From Rhizodiscina lignyota (taxonomy: Eukaryota; Ascomycota; Dothideomycetes; Aulographales; Rhizodiscinaceae), in contig ML978123.1 of NCBI GenBank assembly GCA_010015805.1, positions 1,302,001-1,366,000 on the forward strand: a stretch of DNA of 64,000 nucleotides. Reading direction: 5' to 3'. Below are positions 53,332 through 64,000 of this stretch, in pieces. Position numbers and translations under genes: made by a program. The notes beneath the pieces were generated by a model. The model was not told the DNA's origin. It searched no databases and worked only from the letters and a program-made list of their open reading frames with translations. The number at the start of each line of letters is the position of its first letter. Position 1 is the stretch's first letter.

Positions 53332-56169
53332 CTACAATCTGTAATCTCCCCTTCTGCCTCCAGCATACTCATCGAACTCCTCATCATCCACATATCTCCT
53401 GCTCCTACGCACTTGTCCCATCGGCACTGGGGCCGGGCCGTCGTCGAGCGGGTAGTTCTGCACGAATACCTGCGGCTGCGCAGTTCCACGCCTCACGATG
53501 CCTCTGCCCATCTCGTCACCATACACCTCGCGCCTGCCGGGATCAGGCCGAACACTGTAGGCCCTGGCCGGAGGGATAGGCATTGGCGGAGCGAGTTCTC
53601 GCGGAGGGGCTCGAGGTGACGACTCGTCATCGTACCTGATCAACTGTCGTCCCTCTACAGCCTCAGGCAGTGGAACTCTGGGTGGCGGAGGCATTTCCTC
53701 TCTGTCCCTCTCTCTGTCACGGACAGTTTCGCGGGTAAGGTATTCCGGTGGCCTCATCGAATACTCCCTCTGCCTGTATGCCCTATGCTCGACAGCTTCA
53801 ACATCCTCAACATAGCGACGCTGCGGCAGCATTGGCACTGGAGGTGGCGGCATCTCATCGTCGTATACGCGTTGTGGCGGCGGACGATCTCGTGCCATGC
53901 TCATTCTCGAAATGGCGCGCTCGTACACGGGCACTGGGGCCTCGCGCTCATAGAACATGGCTCTCGATTGCGGTCGTATCGGGCCAGGCGGTGCGTCTGG
54001 CGGTGCCGGGGTGGCGTAATAGCGGTTGCCATGCTTATCCTCGATGATGCGCGTGGGAACGGGCGGTGGTGGCATCATACTTGGTCCAGGGCTGGCCACG
54101 CGATCTGCTCGAGCGACCGGATATGCAGGGGCACGCTCGACGATGTACGGTGGAGACCTGGAGCGTTCACGAAGATAGCGCTGAGGCCGGATAGAACCTT
54201 CACGGTATATAGGCTCGAGCGCTGGTGCCGCACCTCGTTCATATGCATATGAAGCTGCACGGACACTACGCTGGGGCTCCACGGCGATGCGATCGTACGC
54301 GGCGGCTGCGTATTGACTGGCACCTGGTCCTGGCGAATATGGTCGTCGCGCATACTGTAGGCTGGCAACACGTCTCAAATCAACGTCATCCCGCTCTACT
54401 CGTCTTGCCATGGATGGCGATGCAACCCGAACGTATGTTGGTGACACTGGCTCGGCATACCGGTAGACAGGTCTGTCGTACTCATCGCGATGATATGCTG
54501 GTCTTGCACGCCACTCTCGCGGTGAAATGACCTCGACATCCTCGTATGGATACTGAACGATTCGTCGCCTAGGAGGCAGCGCTTCAGCGAATGAAGATTC
54601 TGCGAATGGAGGTGGCGAGACCGGCTCATCCTTGATGAACGGGACAGGAGAGGGAGAGGCAGCAGCTTGTCGTCCGCGAGCGGCACGAGAGGGGTTCTTG
54701 CGTAGGGACCTTTTGGGCTCTACCTGTTTTTCTTCTACTTCTGCTCTTTCTTGACGTTTCCGCTTCTTCACCATTTTGAGCTGCTTTTTAGTAAGAGGCG
54801 GCTCAGGCGAAGTTTGCCTTGGCGTGCTGTTTGTCGTGTTTCCAGACCTATTGTTGTCCTCGTTACGAGTCGAGATCTCTGGGCCTGAATCCTCGATGAC
54901 TTGGGCTTGAGATTGAGGGGGAACACGCGCCTGGTCCAATGCCGGGAGCTTACCAAGCGCTAAAGGAGATACACGCGATGGTTGAGGTGCAAACGGCTCC
55001 CGAATGTGACTGCGAATCACAGGAACATTTGCAGCTGGCGGAGAGGGGCGGTTGTATTCGTAGCGGCGATCATACGCTTGTTGAGGGCGCAGTCGATCAT
55101 TCGAAGTAGTTGCAGCTGGTTCTTCGTATGTAGGCTGAGCAACCGGAGCTGCGTCAGGCGGAGGAGGTGAGTAGTCGTCTTCGTCATCTTCGTCTGGAAG
55201 CTCGTCGTAATTGCCAGTGTATCGTGGCCCAGCAGCTACTGGCTCCGGCGGCTGAAGAGCCTGCGTGATACCGGGAATGAAAGACTTCGCGGGTCCGGCA
55301 GCTTGTGCAGCTGGCGCAGTGTCAGTAGGAAATTGAACGCTGGTGCTCGGCTCTGCGCCCTCGGGTGTGTCTTCGGTGGACCAACTCATAGCCTGACTTG
55401 AATAGTAGTCATTCTCATCGAAGCTTTCCTTCTCGCTACCCTCCTCATCTGGTAGACCAGATACTGGCTTGATCACCTCAAGCGCTCGGTTAAGCAACGC
55501 GTCCACATCAAGAGGAACTTCTAATTCGCCATTGGTGTCATTGAATCTAAATCCCTTTGCTGGTTTGTATGCTTTTGCAACTCTCTCTTCCAAGGCTTGC
55601 TCCAAGCGCTGCCTCTTCAGAACAATTTCAGCTCTGATGAGCTCATCGGACTTTGTAAGGAGGATGGGGTCGAAGCTCGAGGCCGAGGAAGTGGGAGGCT
55701 TGGAAGTAGATGTCACAGGGCGACTTTGTTGGACGCGAGGATTGAGAGCGCTTGGGCTTCCAAACGTGACGGCAGGTACAGTACCTGCGGTGTTCGTCAC
55801 CTTGCCATTTGGCAGAGCTTGTGGAGCAGTCGGATTCGGTGCACTCGACACGGCTTGGAGCTGTTTGAAGAAATCTGCAGGTAGCTTGATGCGTGGGTGC
55901 TTGCCGGCAAATACATCGTCCTGAAGGCGAAAGAGGTTCTTATAGAACTGTTGCTTGTTATTCTGGTCAGTTTGAGTAGCTTGCTCGAGCGCCATGCCAG
56001 TGCCATTGACGGGCATCTGCGTCTCGGCCACAGCTGTTCCAGGGGCCATCGCAGGCGGGTCGCCTTGCGCGCTGCTGCAGAAAACGTGTAGTAAGACAAT
56101 AACAGTACTCTACAACATGGAGGGCAATGCAATCGGTAGATCTCACCGCGCGTTATCAGGGCGCTCCAT
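53332..56169 (-). CDS. Very large disordered Arg/Pro/Tyr-rich protein, 921 aa, unknown
   Basis: Two exons (56169-56147, 56074-53332). The tiny first exon (MERPDNAR) is spliced (GGTGAG donor, TTTTCTGCAG acceptor) onto SAQGDPPAMAPGTAVAETQM in frame; starting at the internal ATG 56049 would give 905 residues. The ordered parts are near the N-terminus: NNKQQFYKNLFRLQDDVFAG, PRIKLPADFFKQLQA, then ELIRAEIVLKRQRLEQALEE with ALEERVAKAYKPAKGFRF. A basic stretch (KKQLKMVKKRKRQERAEVEE) looks like a nuclear localisation signal. Residues 480-920 are a low-complexity array rich in R, P, Y, E and D (YEDVEVISPREWRARP, RYAEPVSPTYVRVASPS). This suggests a condensate-prone nuclear protein; no known domain is seen. 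Confidence 0.85.
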
Positions 56170-56515
56170 GGTGGCGTTGTGATGCGGATGTTGTTGAAGT
56201 GTTGGAGGTGCGAGGTCGTGAGACTCGAAAAATACACATTCGTTCGCCAAGCCTGGCCCGGGCGGCTGCGACCACGAAACACGAAGTGGCAGGGGTCCCT
56301 AAAACGTGCGTCCTGGCGTTGGTTCCTGGCCCAGCGGCGCGAGATTTCGGGATCCAAAATTCATATTATTCGCATCATACAACTGTCTTCTTAGGTCTCT
56401 CCCTCTTTCTTACCCTCTATTACCTCTCTTTTCGATAGAGCGTCCTCACTCTTTCCGAACATTTCCATTCCCCTGCGTTGACATAAAACCGTGTGCACCA
56501 GCGCTCTACTTCAGA
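56170..56515. promoter_or_regulatory. Divergent promoter between the disordered-protein gene and the HAD phosphatase gene
   Basis: 346 bases between divergent starts. The half near 56516 is CT-rich (CTCTCCCTCTTTCTTACCCT), a common fungal core-promoter and leader composition. No specific site is claimed. Confidence 0.5.
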
Positions 56516-57279
56516 ATGGCGGAGTCATCGAGGCCGGTGCTGTTCTTTGACATCGACAATTGCCTCTATTCCAGATCCACCAAAATCCAAGATCTGATGG
56601 GAGAACTCATCGATAGATACTTTGAGGATCATCTTTCTTTGTCTCAAAAAGATGCCAATGAGCTTCACATGAAGTATTACAAGCAATACGGCCTTGCACT
56701 TGAGGGCCTGGTCCGCTACCATAAAGTCGATCCGCTAGAGTACAATTCTAAAGTCGATGATGCTTTGCCTCTGGAAGACATCATCAAGCCGGATCCGCAG
56801 CTCCGGAAGTTACTTCTAGACCTGGATACGACGAAAGTGAAACCCTGGCTCTTCACGAACGCATACATCAATCACGGCAAACGCGTCGTTAAACTGCTGG
56901 GTGTCGAAGACCTCTTTGAAGGTATCACGTTCTGCGACTATGCAGCTGAGACACTGGTGTGCAAGCCGCATAAGGATATGTTCGAGCGGGCGATGAAGGA
57001 GGCAGGAGTCAAGGACGTTCACGACTGCTATTTCGTTGGCATGTACTCCCGCTTCTATTCATTCTGCAGCATCTAACGGAATTCGCAGACGATTCATACA
57101 TGAATACCAAAGCAGCACAAGCACTTGGATGGACTGCCGCGCATTTTGTGGAGCCGTCGTTGGCGTTGCCAGCCCACCAGGCATCACAGTATCAGATACG
57201 GAGCCTTGAAGAGCTCCGCGACATATACCCTCAGTTTTTCAAGAACACGAAAAACGGACATGTGAACGGCGTCTCATGA
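56516..57279 (+). CDS. HAD-family pyrimidine 5'-nucleotidase / lysophosphatidate phosphatase (SDT1/PHM8-like)
   Basis: Two exons (56516-57038, 57089-57279) give 237 codons. HAD motif I is FFDIDNCLYS with the nucleophile and acid/base Asp pair; the cap region has YYKQYGLALEGLVRYHKVDP; motif II is PWLFTNAYINHGKRVVKLLG; motif III Lys is in CKPHKDMFERAM; motif IV is CYFVDDSYMNTKAAQALGW. This matches yeast Sdt1/Phm8. The DD of motif IV is only made by joining FVG to a following D through a 50-base intron that begins GC (57039-57040) and ends CAG (57086-57088); no GT donor keeps the frame. Reading through instead would end at 57076 and destroy motif IV. Confidence 0.92.
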
Positions 57280-57750
57280 GAGCTCGTCTACTGGCTTCAT
57301 TTGATTGAGATTTCAGGCATTTGACGGCGTCAATGGAGATGGTTTTTGTGTCATGCATTACTGAAGCGTATAGACCTGGTATAGCTCACAGGAAGATTCA
57401 GGTTTCCGTGAGATGAGTAGGTTTTATTCATGGATACCTCACAGATGTCTAACTACAATCTGACTCGGAAGTGCGATGACTGATGCACGCCTTGACGAAT
57501 TCTGCTCATCGTCGGCTTTTGTAACATAGAGCTGGACTGTTCGGATAGCGTGCTTGGGTGCTTCTCCATGACCTACAGAAGTGTCCAATGCTCTAAACCT
57601 TAGAGGGATAATCTCTCATACAGGTCGCACGGCGACAGTCTCTGGCTATCATTTATGGGCGTGGTCGACTCAGGTTACGGCTCGTCGGATATTCCAGAGC
57701 TGGGATGAATCGGACGTCATGTCCCAGCATGCCTAGAGAGGTTCTTCTCT
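57280..57750. other. Convergent intergenic region, no gene seen
   Basis: About 470 bases between 3' ends of the HAD and BSP genes. No coding or RNA feature was recognised. Confidence 0.5.
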
Positions 57751-58533
57751 TCAGACAGAGCCGCTGTCTTGTTTGCTTTCCGGACCTTCGACCCAGCCAT
57801 CAAGTGTTCCTTGCTCTGCCTCACTCCTCTTTCCCAAGCTGCGACCGTAGTCTTTCCAGAGTTGTTTGACAGTGCATCCAAACAACCCTTTCCAGAATTT
57901 CTCCTCGTCGTACTTTCCTTCTCTGAGCCTCTCGTTGACTGCCATCACCGTTCCGTGGCCAAACCTGCTCTCCAGATAATCCAAAAAGTATCCTGTATGC
58001 TGATAGCCCGCATCCCAATCGCCGTCCATCTCTCTTTTCCAGTGTGGTGGCACAAGACCAGCCCTCAGTCGCACCCAATCCGCAATGCCTTCGATCAAGC
58101 CTCCCGGAGCAGTATTTAAGGAGTTCCATTGCCAGCAGTGGACCATCTCATGCGTGAGCACTCCCATCATCTCTTCCTTCTTTCTCTCCTTTGCGATTCC
58201 GGAAATGTAGTCCGTCGAGAAGTGGATCTCCTTATGGTCATCATCGATGTCCTTCCCAGTTGTATAGGCAACCCCTGGCATAGAGCGGAGGATTAATGTC
58301 ACAGAGCGAGTTCCTGGAATCTGTGAATTAGAGGAGTAAAGAAGGTTGTGTACTGAATTGACTGTTTCTTCGAGGACCGTTCCGCAGTCAATGTGGGAGA
58401 GAAATGCTCGGGCGCCTTCTTCAGAGAGATCTCGTACCTCCAGGCGGAGCAGAGGCTTTGGAGCTTTGGGATGTGGTTTCTTGTTGACGGCAGGTGACAT
58501 AGCGACTTGGAAATAGCGGGGTTGGATTGGCAT
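57751..58533 (-). CDS. Basic secretory protein (BSP) family putative metallopeptidase
   Basis: A single exon of 260 codons. The BSP/plant-and-bacterial peptidase family features are clear: VTLILRSMPGVAYTTG, KEIHFSTDYISGIA, the zinc-binding HExxH in VLTHEMVHCWQW, the conserved GGLIEGIADWVRLRAGL downstream containing the Glu/Asp ligand region, and GYQHTGYFLDYLESRFG. In plants these proteins are secreted defence-related proteins; here there is no obvious signal peptide (MPIQPRYFQVAMSPAVNKK), so a cytosolic location or non-classical export is possible. The substrate is unknown. It is head-to-head with STU1, 260 bases between starts, with TATATATA near 58627 in between. Confidence 0.92.
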   Translation of the reverse strand: MPIQPRYFQVAMSPAVNKKPHPKAPKPLLRLEVRDLSEEGARAFLSHIDCGTVLEETVNSVHNLLYSSNSQIPGTRSVTLILRSMPGVAYTTGKDIDDDHKEIHFSTDYISGIAKERKKEEMMGVLTHEMVHCWQWNSLNTAPGGLIEGIADWVRLRAGLVPPHWKREMDGDWDAGYQHTGYFLDYLESRFGHGTVMAVNERLREGKYDEEKFWKGLFGCTVKQLWKDYGRSLGKRSEAEQGTLDGWVEGPESKQDSGSV

Positions 58534-58793
58534 AATTAACGTTTAGGAAATTAATCCGCAGTCTCAATTGATTAATTGAGGATATGTAAGGGAATCCGTT
58601 GATGCAATATAAGGCGGGGTAGCTGTATATATAGGTTGGTCGATGTTGTTGAAAACAAGGTCGGGTGTTGCGCAGTGGACCAGAAAGGTGGGCCCGGTTA
58701 TTCGACCAGGGTTTGTTTACGTGAAAGCCTGCGCGACGACATCACTCCAAGACCGCAACCACAACCTCGCCAACATCACGACTGAGTAAAGCA

Positions 58794-61700
58794 ATGGAGG
58801 AGCAGGCAACTACTCTTCTCGCTACTCTGAAGAGAAGCTCGGTTCCCGTCGATGCAAAAGTCACACAATTCAACAACCTCAAGTCCAACATAAAGCACCT
58901 CCGCGTACCCGACGCCGCCCAGGCAAACATCTTTGAATGCGTTCGGCTTGCTATATCGTCCACCACCTCGCCTTCCCTTGTCGCGACAGGCTTTTCCTCT
59001 CTTGGGCATCTCATCAAGCGTCTGACGCTCCAAGATCAGACCAATGTTGTGGTAGCGCACAGCAATAAGATATTACCAATCCTCCTCGAGAGATTAGGGG
59101 ATGCGAGAGAGAGCCATCGAGCGGCCGCGGCGAGCGCGCTGGCAGACCTATGGCCACTATGCAAAGAAAAGGTTGAGGTGTTGGTGAGGGACTCAGCTAT
59201 TGCAGGTAACAATGCGAGGGCCAAAGAGGCGTCTATCAAATGGCTAGCCAAGATGCACAAGGTTGAGGGATTTCATTTCAGATCCTTTGTACCTTCCCTG
59301 GTAGCCGGTTTGGAAGACGCAGACCCAGTGGTGAGAGAAACAGCAAAGAATGTCGTCGTAGAGCTGTTCAAGTGGGTTCTAGCACCCTCTTTGTTAAGGT
59401 TCAGTGCTTATAAAGGACTAGGAGTGCTTCCGAGCGCGCAAAGACCGATGTCAAAAAGCAAATGACTGCGCACAATGTCCGAAAAACTACAGTACAATTC
59501 GTTACCTCTCAGTTAGAAGGTCGACCACCATTGGAACCCCCTGCCGATCTCAAAGCGTCCACCATGTCATTACCGAACTTCTCAGCAGAGCGGCCTGAGT
59601 CTGCTCTTGGGGATAGCGCCATGTCAGAGATACCTCCGCCCGCAGAAACAGTGCCTATGGACCCAATGTACATTCATTCGCAACGAGACCTGGAGGACGC
59701 GTTCAGAGAGATGCATCCTCACTTCGAAGGCAAGGAAACGGAGCACAATTGGATACCGCGAGACAAGAGCGTGACAAAATTGAGGCGACTCACCTCAGGA
59801 AATGCTCCTACCGAATTCCATGTTGCATTCGTCGTGGGCATTAAGAGCGTGGCCGATGGTATTTTCAAGGTCGCAAACTCCCTGCGGACGACAATGTCGA
59901 CAAACGGCTGTCAGCTAGTCCAGGAGCTCGCGAACACTCTTGGTTCAAGCTTTGATCCAATCGTGGATTTCTTGTTGCCTGGATTCGTGAAGATGAGTGG
60001 TGGAACTAAGCACATCGCCGCTTCCAACGGCAATACGACAGTTGAAACGATCCTCGGAAATATTTCCTATCACCATCGGAGGATGGAGCTTGTTTGGTCT
60101 GCTTTTCAAGAGAAGAATGTAGGAATCCGGTCCTTCGCATCCGGCTGGCTCAAGACACTACTCCAAAAGCATAGCCAGAAGTCGCTTGAAGGGTCGCTAG
60201 AAATTGTTGAGAAGTGTCTCAAGAAAGGTCTAGCAGACCCCAGCCCCAAAGTGAAAGAAGGGGCCAGATCTGCATATTGGGTTTATGCCAGATTGTGGCC
60301 AGCAAAAGGTGAAGCTTTCCTGGGATCATTGGAAGGACGTACCAAGCAGTATGTGGAGAAGGATCCCAGCAATCCAAATGCCTCATTGGCATCTTCGCAA
60401 AGTAGCGTGGCTACAGCTCCTGGAGATCGTCCCCTCACCGCCGCGTCAGGGCGCGCATCCATACGCGAAGCCATTTTGGCACAACGAAGAGCACAAGCTG
60501 CTGCTGCGAAACTGGAAAGGCCAAGCTCTGCACAGTCTGTTCTCTCTCCTGCTACTCGCCCTCCTTCTTTGCGAAACGCGCAATCGACAGTCAATGTCCG
60601 GCAAGCATCCAATGTCGCCGCGGCCTCCGCACGATCACAGGCGAGCTCCACCGCGACAGCTTCAGCATCTTCTAGCGGCAGTGGTTTAATGTCTGCGCCT
60701 GTGCGACGACCACGTCGCCCGGAGTTGAACAGGCCTGCTACTGCTGATCCTTACCATCGGGGAAATCGTGGCGTGAGAGCTGCAAACCAAGCAACGCCAT
60801 TGATGAGCCCTACAACCAGTCCAGGTAAAGACTCAACAGTCCAAAAGACATCACCCGGAAAGTCTTCTCGGACGCCAGCTTCGCACATTCCTGTCAGCCC
60901 ACCAAGAAGTAAGTCTCGCGTAGGGCAATTGGCAGGATCCGGGCGACGGGCGCGAGCTCCAAGCGAACCTACTGCAAGCCCTGGCTCTAGTCCTTTGAAG
61001 GCGGATGACTTGACGTATGTGGTGCCCTTCACACGACCACCCGGTGATGGAGAAGAGACTGCGTCAGCCAACGGAATGCCGATCCGCAAGCGTGCTGGCA
61101 TGGACAAAACTATGAGTGTCGACGGTGGAATTGCTGGCCTCACTGGCACTCCGACGGAAGACGAAGGCTTCACAATGGTGCTCCCACCACATTTGAAGCT
61201 CAGCCAATCTCAATCGGAAGCGAGTAGGCTGCCAAGAATGACCCCTCAAAAGACGGCAAGCCCACGTGCAAGCCCCAGAATCAGTGTCACAGAAGATGGT
61301 AGTCCTGGCAAGAGTCCTTCTCGCCTTTCTCGCTCACCGCTTCCGCAGCGGCAGATTTTCCCCTCGGACAACGAAAGCTCCCAGAAGGAGGAAGTGAAAA
61401 TCTACGAAGATCCCTTTATTGCTGAGGAAGATGCCGAAATTGACTCCACTACCCCCCGCCCTTCCAGTCCCGAGAAACCCGTCCTCGAAGAGCTTCCGAT
61501 CAATGAACGCAATGCCGAACCAGACTCACCTTTCCCAGACTCTGGCGCAAGTAGTACTTCATCGAACGAACAGAATCGGCCTCTACCGCAATCCCCAATT
61601 CGATCTCCCACCAAGACGAACGGCGACAGCAACGCCGTGGAGGTCACGCACGATCGCGCTGAAACTCTGCGTTCACGGCGACTACTGACCAGCGGCATCG

Positions 61701-62527
61701 AACGAGTGCGAGCGCGCACACTAGATGCGCACGGCTTCCGCAGACTGCAGGATCTCGTGAAGCAGGGCAACCCAGACATCTGGTACATCGAGGGCTCGCC
61801 GGCCAATTCATCAAACGACGTCTCGACCCCACCGCCGGCGACCCACAACAAGTTCGCCGATCTCTTACAAGCGCTGCTGAGCTACCTCTCCACCCCGCTC
61901 GACCAGAGCAAATTCCCCGCCACCAAGGCACAGAACCTCAAGACACAGGCGCTCGCGACACTGCGCGCCATGCTGGCGCTGTGGAAGAATGAAAGCCAGC
62001 GCTTCGCCTCGGCCGTGCTGTGCGACGTCGTCAAGGCGCGCGGCGAGTGGGACGGCTCGTCGCATTTGGGCAGCGAGCTGGAGCGCACGAGCGAGGAGAT
62101 TGCGGCTCTTGTCGCGAAGACGGGGAAATTGAGTGACGGGATTGATGGTGTGCTGGATGTTGCTGAGGGGCAGGCGGAGAAAGGAGAAGAGGGCAAGAAT
62201 AGCAGGATTGTCACTGCGGGGCTAGGTACGCTTGCACTGTTGCTTTCGCTCTGTGGACGCGCGGGTGTGGCGCTCGGCGCGGCGCAAGCGGAAAGGTTGG
62301 GTAGGGTGGCGGTTAAGTTCTTGGGCGATCAGGATCCTGATGTCAGGAGGGCGGATATGGAGTTCTGTCTTGAGCTGCATGAGCGGCTCGGTGGAGCCAA
62401 GCAGGAGGGCAGCGATGACGGAGATGCGGAGACGGGAGGCTTTTGGAAGGCGATGGCCACGGCGGGATTGAGGGCGGAGCAGGTCAATCTCATCACCTAC
62501 TATCTGGCCAGGAGGGGAAAGGCTTGA
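58794..62527 (+). CDS. STU1: CLASP-family microtubule-associated protein Stu1
   Basis: Two exons (58794-59371, 59422-62527) give 1227 codons. Residues 1-190 form a first TOG-like HEAT array (ILPILLERLGDARESHRAAA, LVAGLEDADPVVRETAKNVV). The CLASP N-terminal TOG domain follows (EHNWIPRDKSVTKLRRLTSG, ELANTLGSSFDPIVDFLLPG, YHHRRMELVWSAFQEKNVGI). The middle is a long Ser/Pro/Arg-rich microtubule-binding region with SxIP-like and TP/SP phosphosites. The C-terminus has another helical repeat block (ALLSYLSTPLDQSKFPATKA, SLCGRAGVALGAAQAERLGR). CLASPs stabilise spindle and kinetochore microtubules. The splice (AA/GTGGGT, acceptor ACTAG) joins LFK to SASERAKTDVKKQM in frame. The ATG at 58794 is the first in frame. 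Confidence 0.95.
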
Positions 62528-64000
62528 TGGCTGAGCTCCTAGACGGGAGCTTTTCTTCGCTTCTTGTGCGACTGGGATATCGCGAGAGACGACATCGAGA
62601 AGGACCTGAGATACCCTTCACTTGGCGTTTGGCATTGGACTTACGGTTTGGGATTGATTAGATGGCTTCTTGTTGTACAGTACTTTTAGTCTTCCGCTGG
62701 ATATATGGTAGTGTCTGAGCCGAGTGTACTTTTATGATAAAAAATGCTAGTATTGGTATTAATACTGTCCAGTTTGTATTCAGCCTGATCTCCCACTTCG
62801 ATAAAGCGTAAGGAATCATCAGCCAATTGACAACTTGAAAAGTATACTCTCGTGTGGCAGAATAGCTAGCGCCCACGAAGGTTAGGATGTAGCGCAACCG
62901 AGTTTTGCTCCCCAACGCATGCGGGAGCATCGCTGAAAGCTCTGTGCGATGTATACTAGCCGGTGTTTACTAAATCCGCACAGCTTCAACAGACTTAATC
63001 TGTCTTCACATAAGAGATTGTGCAACCTATTTGTTCGATACATTGGAGCTATGTCTCAATTATTTTGTCACTCTGGAGGCGCTCGTGTGCCGCGGTGCCG
63101 CCCACCTTCGACTCAGTCACCAGAGCGCAGTGTCAGTGGCATGGAAAGTTCGATTTGAGTAGTGCTGGAGGCTGTGTATATAGGCAGCGCGGGCCAGATT
63201 CAAGCTCGGTATCACTGCCATAAAAGGTCATCCGCGAAACGCGCTCACTTAGGATAAAGGTCGCGTAGAGTGAACGCTGCTAGTTAAGACTTGAAGCGGA
63301 CGCAAAAGTTGAAGATGATTGTAATTACCGCTAGAAGCTGCTTATGGCTTGCGCGACCAAGCGTTAAAGTTCGCATTCGTTGACAGTTAAGGGTGTTTGT
63401 TGACAACGCCAGTAAGCCTTGAAGCCTGACTCAATGCTTATTGGAGGCTGCTTATAGACGGCCTCGTCAGGGGTTTGAGTTCGATTCGGTTCCAGAAGAT
63501 GCATTCTTGGGTCTAATTAGAAGTATTCTGCATGGCCTTTAATGTCTATTTCGATGCAGTGGAGTCTTTCAGATCGCCGCACGTGATCGATTCTTCGATG
63601 TGGTGACTCGTGAGACAGACGCAGCTACCCCGTAAGGAGGCGCGAAAAGCAAACGTGAGGCTCAATGAGACATGCAAGCCACAGTCACGCCGAGTAGTGC
63701 CAGGCACGCGAGCAAGAGCCAATGGATCCGTGTTGGTGTCAGCTCGCGACTTTGGAGATCCTCGTGGTGATGAAACATGCTCAGTGGACCGAACGCGCAA
63801 TTCGTACGGCAGATTATGGTCTTGGACACTGACGCAAGAAATCAATGTGTAACGCAACAAGTCCGAGCGCCGTTGGTGTAAGTTCCTTTTGCAAACGCTT
63901 GTCTCTGTGCGACCGAAGAGGACCTAATATGGCGGCAGTATAAGAGATGAATGATGACGTGATAACGAGAGATGAAGTCTGAATATCTGGGGAGCTTCAA
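62528..64000. other. Gene-poor right end with diverged repeats
   Basis: About 1.47 kb with no convincing gene. A 90-codon minus-strand frame (62658-62930) and frames near 63546-63860 on both strands lack coding character. The repeats at 63169-63490 are listed separately. Confidence 0.55.
63169..63490. repeat. Degenerate direct repeats with GAGGCTGCTTATAG core
   Basis: Three related words occur at about 63169 (GAGGCTGTGTATATAGGC), 63331 (AGAAGCTGCTTATGGCTTGC) and 63445 (GGAGGCTGCTTATAGACGGC), each followed by a G/C-rich CG-containing stretch and a (T)TGAAGTTCG- or GAGTTCG-like word. Spacing is about 163 and 114 bases. Family unknown. Confidence 0.4.

Noticed and set aside
62658-62930. 90-codon hydrophobic minus-strand frame
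   Set aside because: Lies in the STU1 3' region, has no recognisable motif and its hydrophobicity follows from AT-rich sequence.
63440-63500. tRNA-like B-box word GAGTTCGATTC
   Set aside because: No acceptor stem, A box or anticodon arm could be paired around it, so no tRNA gene is called.
63546-63860. Overlapping frames of 80 and 104 codons on opposite strands
   Set aside because: Neither shows family motifs or consistent codon use; considered chance open frames.

Overview
The window reads as a gene-dense chromosomal segment of a filamentous ascomycete. Signs are short GT-AG introns (mostly about 50 bp, one to four per gene), compact intergenic gaps, and fungal-typical families: CFEM protein, Zn2Cys6 regulator, NRPS-like acid reductase, cytochrome-b5-fused delta-8 sphingolipid desaturase and STU1/CLASP. 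The overall style suggests Dothideomycetes, but that is my inference; no rRNA or barcode lies here. I see no tRNA, rRNA, CRISPR, or intact transposon or virus-like element.

Layout. 0-20 kb is mainly housekeeping: a left-truncated unknown gene with a Cys/His-rich N-terminus; an SLC35C2-type transporter with a long acidic N-terminal extension; an orphan C-terminally anchored membrane protein; a TFIIIC subunit (TFIIIC-delta type) head-to-head with the replicative helicase gene MCM4; tubulin cofactor A; THO subunit 7 head-to-head with an Elongin-A domain gene; and an orphan protein with an internal duplication. 20.7-33.2 kb is accessory in character: cupin, NRPS-like A-T-R reductase, a divergent Zn2Cys6 activator, aldo-keto reductase, membrane-anchored SGNH hydrolase and a PEBP protein. 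I read its core as a small specialised-metabolism locus that would activate and reduce a carboxylic acid to an aldehyde (reductase) and then an alcohol (AKR). 33.2-40.3 kb has wide gaps with decayed repeats, a charged coiled-coil gene, the sphingolipid desaturase, a GPI-type CFEM protein and a probable decayed gene.

40.3-64 kb returns to conserved genes: a dynamin-family GTPase, mismatch-repair PMS1, a SnoaL/NTF2-like protein, a multi-KH RNA-binding protein, a very large disordered Arg/Pro/Tyr-rich protein, an SDT1/PHM8-type HAD phosphatase whose frame requires a GC-AG intron, a BSP-family HExxH peptidase, and STU1. The right end (62.5-64 kb) is gene-poor and holds diverged repeats.

Cell-cycle and genome-maintenance genes stand out (MCM4, PMS1, STU1). 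The MCM4 promoter has a perfect MluI cell-cycle box, and a 9-mer from it (TGACGCGCC) recurs upstream of PMS1. Exon structures were deduced by hand from splice signals, frame continuity and expected family motifs; every multi-exon model given as a firm CDS is an exact multiple of three.
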